From contig CM027381.1 in the NCBI GenBank assembly GCA_015680905.1, positions 87,569,501 through 87,633,500 on the forward strand: a stretch of DNA of 64,000 nt. Reading direction: 5' to 3'. Source of the DNA: Coptis chinensis. Taxonomy: Eukaryota; Streptophyta; Magnoliopsida; Ranunculales; Ranunculaceae. Under the pieces are notes generated by a model. That model was not told the origin of the DNA, ran no database searches, and saw nothing but the letters and a program-made list of their open reading frames with translations. Position numbers and translations under genes: made by a program. Below, piece by piece: positions 60,388 to 64,000 of this stretch (position 1 is the stretch's first letter; the number at the start of each line of letters is the position of its first letter).

Positions 60388-61783
60388 ATTGGTTTTAAAG
60401 ATATATTCTATGTTAGTTAATATACAAAAATACTAACTATAAATTTCTAGATAGGCGATTATTTCCACGTCTACGAGAAACTAATATGGCAGGTTTATGC
60501 GTACTAGATCTTAATCTCATGCAAGTTTTAAGTCTAATAGGCAATTCCTAATGAGCATGCAAAAATTAGCATGATTATTACTAGAAATAGAATCCTCTGA
60601 CAGAAGAAACAAGGAGTGAAAGTAGGAGAACCTGAATGCCTCCTTGCTACGCTTATGAACAACGTCTTCAATACGAATCTCAGTGTCCTGTAGAGCGTGG
60701 AACACCTAACCAACAAATATTTCGAACTAAAATATAACCTATAACTAACCTATAAATTGGGCTTACTTAAGAGGGTGCGGACGCGCTCAAATATAAGGTA
60801 ACTAGGGCGCGTGCGCACTGTAAAATAAAACTGACGAAAAACACAAACTTAGGTTACAGGAGGTCAAGGCGCGGGCACGCTCCAAAAAATTTGAAATTTT
60901 TACAGAAATTTTCTAAGACGTCCAATAAGTAGCCTATAAAATTTAAGGACAATCGGAGTTATAAAAGTCCTTCTACTACCCTACAAAGTGTGTGGAACAG
61001 TTTTCGGACACAACATAAACAACCGAATGGTTAACCAATTAAAACAGAGCCAAAAATAGCCAAAATTTTACTGGAGACTTCTGACAGATCATGGGGGTTC
61101 CTGTAAACATTTTAGAGCAATTGGAGTTCTACAAACCGTCCTTATCGGATGTTGCTCCAGAAATTAAGTGTTGCAAAATTACAAAAACACACTGAAAACA
61201 ATCAACTAGTTAGATAATCAAAACAAATAAAAAACTTTTCAAAATTTTGCTACAAACTTCTGACCTATGATAGATACTCCAATAAAAAACTTAGAATTTT
61301 TGGAATTGCCTAAGTAACCCTACTCATCTGTTTTTCCAGAACTTACGGTTTGTAAGCCGAAATGCAGCACTGTAAAGATGGTATTAGTTCACTAGGTAAA
61401 ACAACTAGGAAAATTCTAAAAATATTCCAGTAAATCAATAACACCTTAAGGCTTATGCTTAAAAATGTTCAGAATTTTTGGAAAAGGCGCGGGAGTGCTC
61501 AGAAATAGAGTAAACAAGGGCGCGGGTGCGCTCAGAGTACTGTTTTGATTTTTTTTTTCAAAATAAGAGGGCGTGCGTGCTTAGAAATAGAGTAAACAAA
61601 GGTGCGGCGCGCTCCGAGTAATGTATCGAAAGTTGACTTCCAGGAGCAAAAATCCTGTTTTTTCAAGAAATAACACACACGTTCAGATTCGAACCAATGG
61701 GTGGGTAGGTGAATTGGGATATTGTAGACATGAAAACTAAGGGAATTTAATTCTAAAACAACTAAGATGGCAGCGGCGCCATT
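60388..61783 (-). other. 5' leader of element C with GC-rich repeats and primer-binding site
   Basis: The primer-binding site reads TGGCGCCGCTGCCATCT on the minus strand (61765-61781). GC-rich phrases of the type GGCGCGGGTGCGCTC recur near 60780, 60808, 60868, 61485, 61520, 61570 and 61600, the last four within a partly duplicated unit (AGAAATAGAGTAAACAA). No gene. Confidence 0.6.
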
Positions 61784-62201
61784 TGATAAAATGTTAGATA
61801 AGCTTTTACTCCTACTTAACTAATTAAACTTGGCAGAAGTAAACTATATTATTCTAGGTTTAGATCAAAGTTTCTACTCTAGATTATCATACAATAACTT
61901 GAGTAAAGATTCGTTCCACTCCTAGTTGTTTAGACGTGACAATTTCTCTATCTTAAACAATTCTACAATATCAATGAGAGCAATGGTTTAATTATACTAA
62001 TATTGTAAAAATAACTAATTAAGATAATCTAATTTATTCTATGACAATTTAATGAGAAGATTTGAACAAAAAGAAGAGATTAGGGGGATTTGATTCCACC
62101 TTGATTAATTCTTAATATACTAGTATAGATTTGTTGCAACCCTAATATTTATGTTTTCACATAAAGGTTAGGTCTTTTTATCTCTAATAATTCATGGCAT
62201 C
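61784..62201 (-). repeat. 5' LTR of element C, truncated
   Basis: 418 bp matching the start of 55173-56546 (TCAAAGTTTCTACTCTAGAT). Broken after TTCATGGCATC, where the next LTR begins. Confidence 0.8.
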
Positions 62202-64000
62202 TATAAGACCCCAATTATTTTTCCATTATTTTATAACAATATTTAGTATTTCAGAATTTGATATTTATTTATTGGTCAACGTGCTAATAAATGTGGACTT
62301 TACTTTTTGATAGAAGGAGAAAGGAGGGAAAATTAGTATTTTGAATTTTGAATTTTTGTGTAGAGATTTTTAATATTTAGAAAGTTTTCAAAAAATATAT
62401 TAATATAAGGTATATAATAAATATAGTACTTATAATAGAGAAAAATATTCTATAGTTAGGAATAGAGATATTTGGTAAAATAGGAAGTTTCTAAAATGTT
62501 AAGCATAATATAAATTCTTTATAATGGAAGGATTTATCATAAATTAAGGGTTTTCAGAAAAATAAGTTTTTAGAACTAAACAGCTAAAACAAAGAAGAAC
62601 GGAGACAGGGCGGATCGTGCGACGTCTAGCTAACTTGGGATTGGTTTTATTTCATATGCTAAATACTCTTCTTCACGATACTAGAGGTGAGTAGATATAT
62701 TTTTAAATCTATTTCACCGAACCTATGGGTATGAAGAAAAAACTTTATTGTCAGAGTTTTGTTTTTGCTAAGTATATATTTTGTTCTGCTTACTATCTAT
62801 ATTTTTCATCATGTCGAATTGTTTTAAATGTTATCATATTGTTTTGCCGAACTGTGAACTGGAATTTGATTTGTTGAAGCTTGAATGGGCTGTTAATGGC
62901 GGAGCAAGCCCAGAGAAATCGTCCTGTATATTATCTATATTATCTGAACCTTTAAAATGTTTATTATGTTGTTGTGTTGGTTGGATTATGATTGGTGATA
63001 GTGGGGTGATTGAGTGTTGGAAAAAGGGGGGGTGGTTGAAGCTTTATGGGTTGTTAATGGCGGTTAAAGCCCAAAAGAAAGAATCGTCTGTTAATTATTT
63101 GAATTGGCATATAGTTTGATTTGGTTGATGGAATGAGTTGTTGATTGATGTCGTGGGATTACGGGTTTGATGTTTGGTTGTTGGTTGGAGAGTGGGGGAT
63201 GTTGGGAGCTTGAAGAAGTTGTTAATGGTGGTCGAGATCGAGTTTTGGATGTGAGGGGAATCAAGTTTTGATGGTATCAAAATATTGGGTTTTTCATGAG
63301 GGTTAAAACCGAACGGTTTGGAGTGGTGGCGAGTGGAGGTTTGTGGTTGTTGATCGGTGGAAGTGGTGAGGAAGAAGAAGGAGGTGGTGGTGATCTTGTT
63401 TCTATCTTAGTTGAGCCTTGGGCCGAAACTTATTAGCTGTTTTAGGCTGAAACCTATTAGTTCTTTGGGCCAATTTATATTTTGTTTGGGCTGGGTCCAT
63501 AGGACTCAAAATGGGTCCAATTGAGTCTTTAAGTTGTTTAGACTTTTGGCCTTTGTTTTGGGCCTTGTTTCGGTTAGTTGGATTAGGACCATGGGTTAAA
63601 GTGTTTTACATACGGGTTTGCGTCAGGACCTGTTTGGATGAACAACGGTTTGGGACTGGTGACTGTTGGGCTTGACTATTGACCAGTCAACCCTGTGACT
63701 TTTGACCGTTGACTTTGTATTACATTTTTTTTATATAATAAATTTTATGAACTAATCAAATGGTAGAATGTTGTGGAAGCCTGCATAAACTACTTTGTCA
63801 TTATCTAAAAAAGCTTTGATATTGATATTGTTCAATTTTTGACACGTGACGAGATTGAAATTTTAGGAGACATAATATTCCTAAAATGCTATAAAAATGT
63901 TAGGCCGTATGCTTTGAGCAATTGTGACATAATGTGGTATGTTGAAATTGTTGTTCTGTTAAATGATATGATAATTTGATATGTTATTATATATATTAAA
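62202..64000 (+). mobile_element. Start of a Tekay/Del-like LTR, cut by the window end
   Basis: Inserted into the element C LTR. Starts TATAAGACCCCAATTATTTT, close to the TGTAAGACCC start of chromovirus (Tekay/Del) LTRs. Contains GTCAACCCTGTGACTTTTGA-type phrases common in such LTRs near 63690, and an internal repeat (TTGTTAATGGCGG at about 62888, 63051 and 63215). No coding domain and no second end in the window, so the orientation and lineage are inferred. Confidence 0.45.

Larger units (their letters stand above)
55173..62201 (-). mobile_element. Element C: Athila-related, gag-only LTR retroelement
   Basis: Left (3') LTR 55173-56546 is bounded by TGATAAG and CTTATCA. A second, partial LTR starts at 61784 and is cut at 62201. 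Between them are a polypurine tract, a long 3' non-coding region shared with Athila A, a gag-like ORF and an Athila-type primer-binding site. No protease, RT or integrase was recognised, so it is non-autonomous, probably mobilised by Athila. It sits in the 3' region of Athila B; the left flank ends ATTAC but the right flank is lost. Confidence 0.82.

Overview
The window is nuclear DNA of a flowering plant, most likely a eudicot. Introns have GT-AG borders, intergenic DNA is AT-rich, and nearly everything is nested transposable elements (Athila-type Ty3/gypsy, CACTA, hAT, MITEs). I cannot name the species. The only host gene that looks intact is the 3' part of a purple acid phosphatase gene (1-3252, + strand), with all five metal-binding blocks and two repeat insertions in its introns.

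Layout. 3253-7085: downstream flank, a hAT element with an 8-bp target duplication (3982-4895), and a decayed multi-exon gene resembling the plant 'putative gypsy-type transposon' family. 7093-15244: a + strand Athila-type LTR (element D), split by a smaller LTR retroelement (8785-14935, 5-bp duplication AGTAA). That inner element has no pol but carries an intronless HSP110-class chaperone copy and a 91-bp tandem repeat. 15855-17858 and 36207 to about 44600: CACTA-1, with TNP2-type transposase and TnpA-like genes plus exon fragments of DNA polymerase alpha, a MINDY deubiquitinase and XPB helicase. It is split by Athila A (17859-36206, - strand, two 1503-bp LTRs, duplication ATTAC), which has gag, protease, RT/RNase H, integrase and an unusual 3' region. 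About 44620-55172: Athila B, the 3' region of a + strand relative. Its third ORF is interrupted by CACTA-3 (47589-53605, duplication TGA), which carries fragments of YIP4/YIPF6, CCT7 and a VAL-type B3 gene. 55173-62201: Athila-like element C, apparently gag-only, inserted in B. 62202-64000: the start of another LTR with Tekay/Del-like features.

Order of events. B (perhaps the other half of D) was hit by CACTA-3 and by C. CACTA-1 was hit by Athila A. C was then cut by the last LTR. All recognised host fragments in the two CACTAs lie on the minus strand, the same strand as the transposase-related genes.

The most novel signal is in the post-pol region of Athila A and B. Both keep an intact 39-codon ORF predicted to encode a one-pass membrane peptide, each with a TATA-like box 86-93 bp upstream. 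Beside it lie a second TATA-preceded ORF (paralogue 2), a tandem paralogue in A (paralogue 1), and a longer third ORF. The recurrence of these features in two diverged copies argues for past selection on a multi-gene 3' module with its own promoters.
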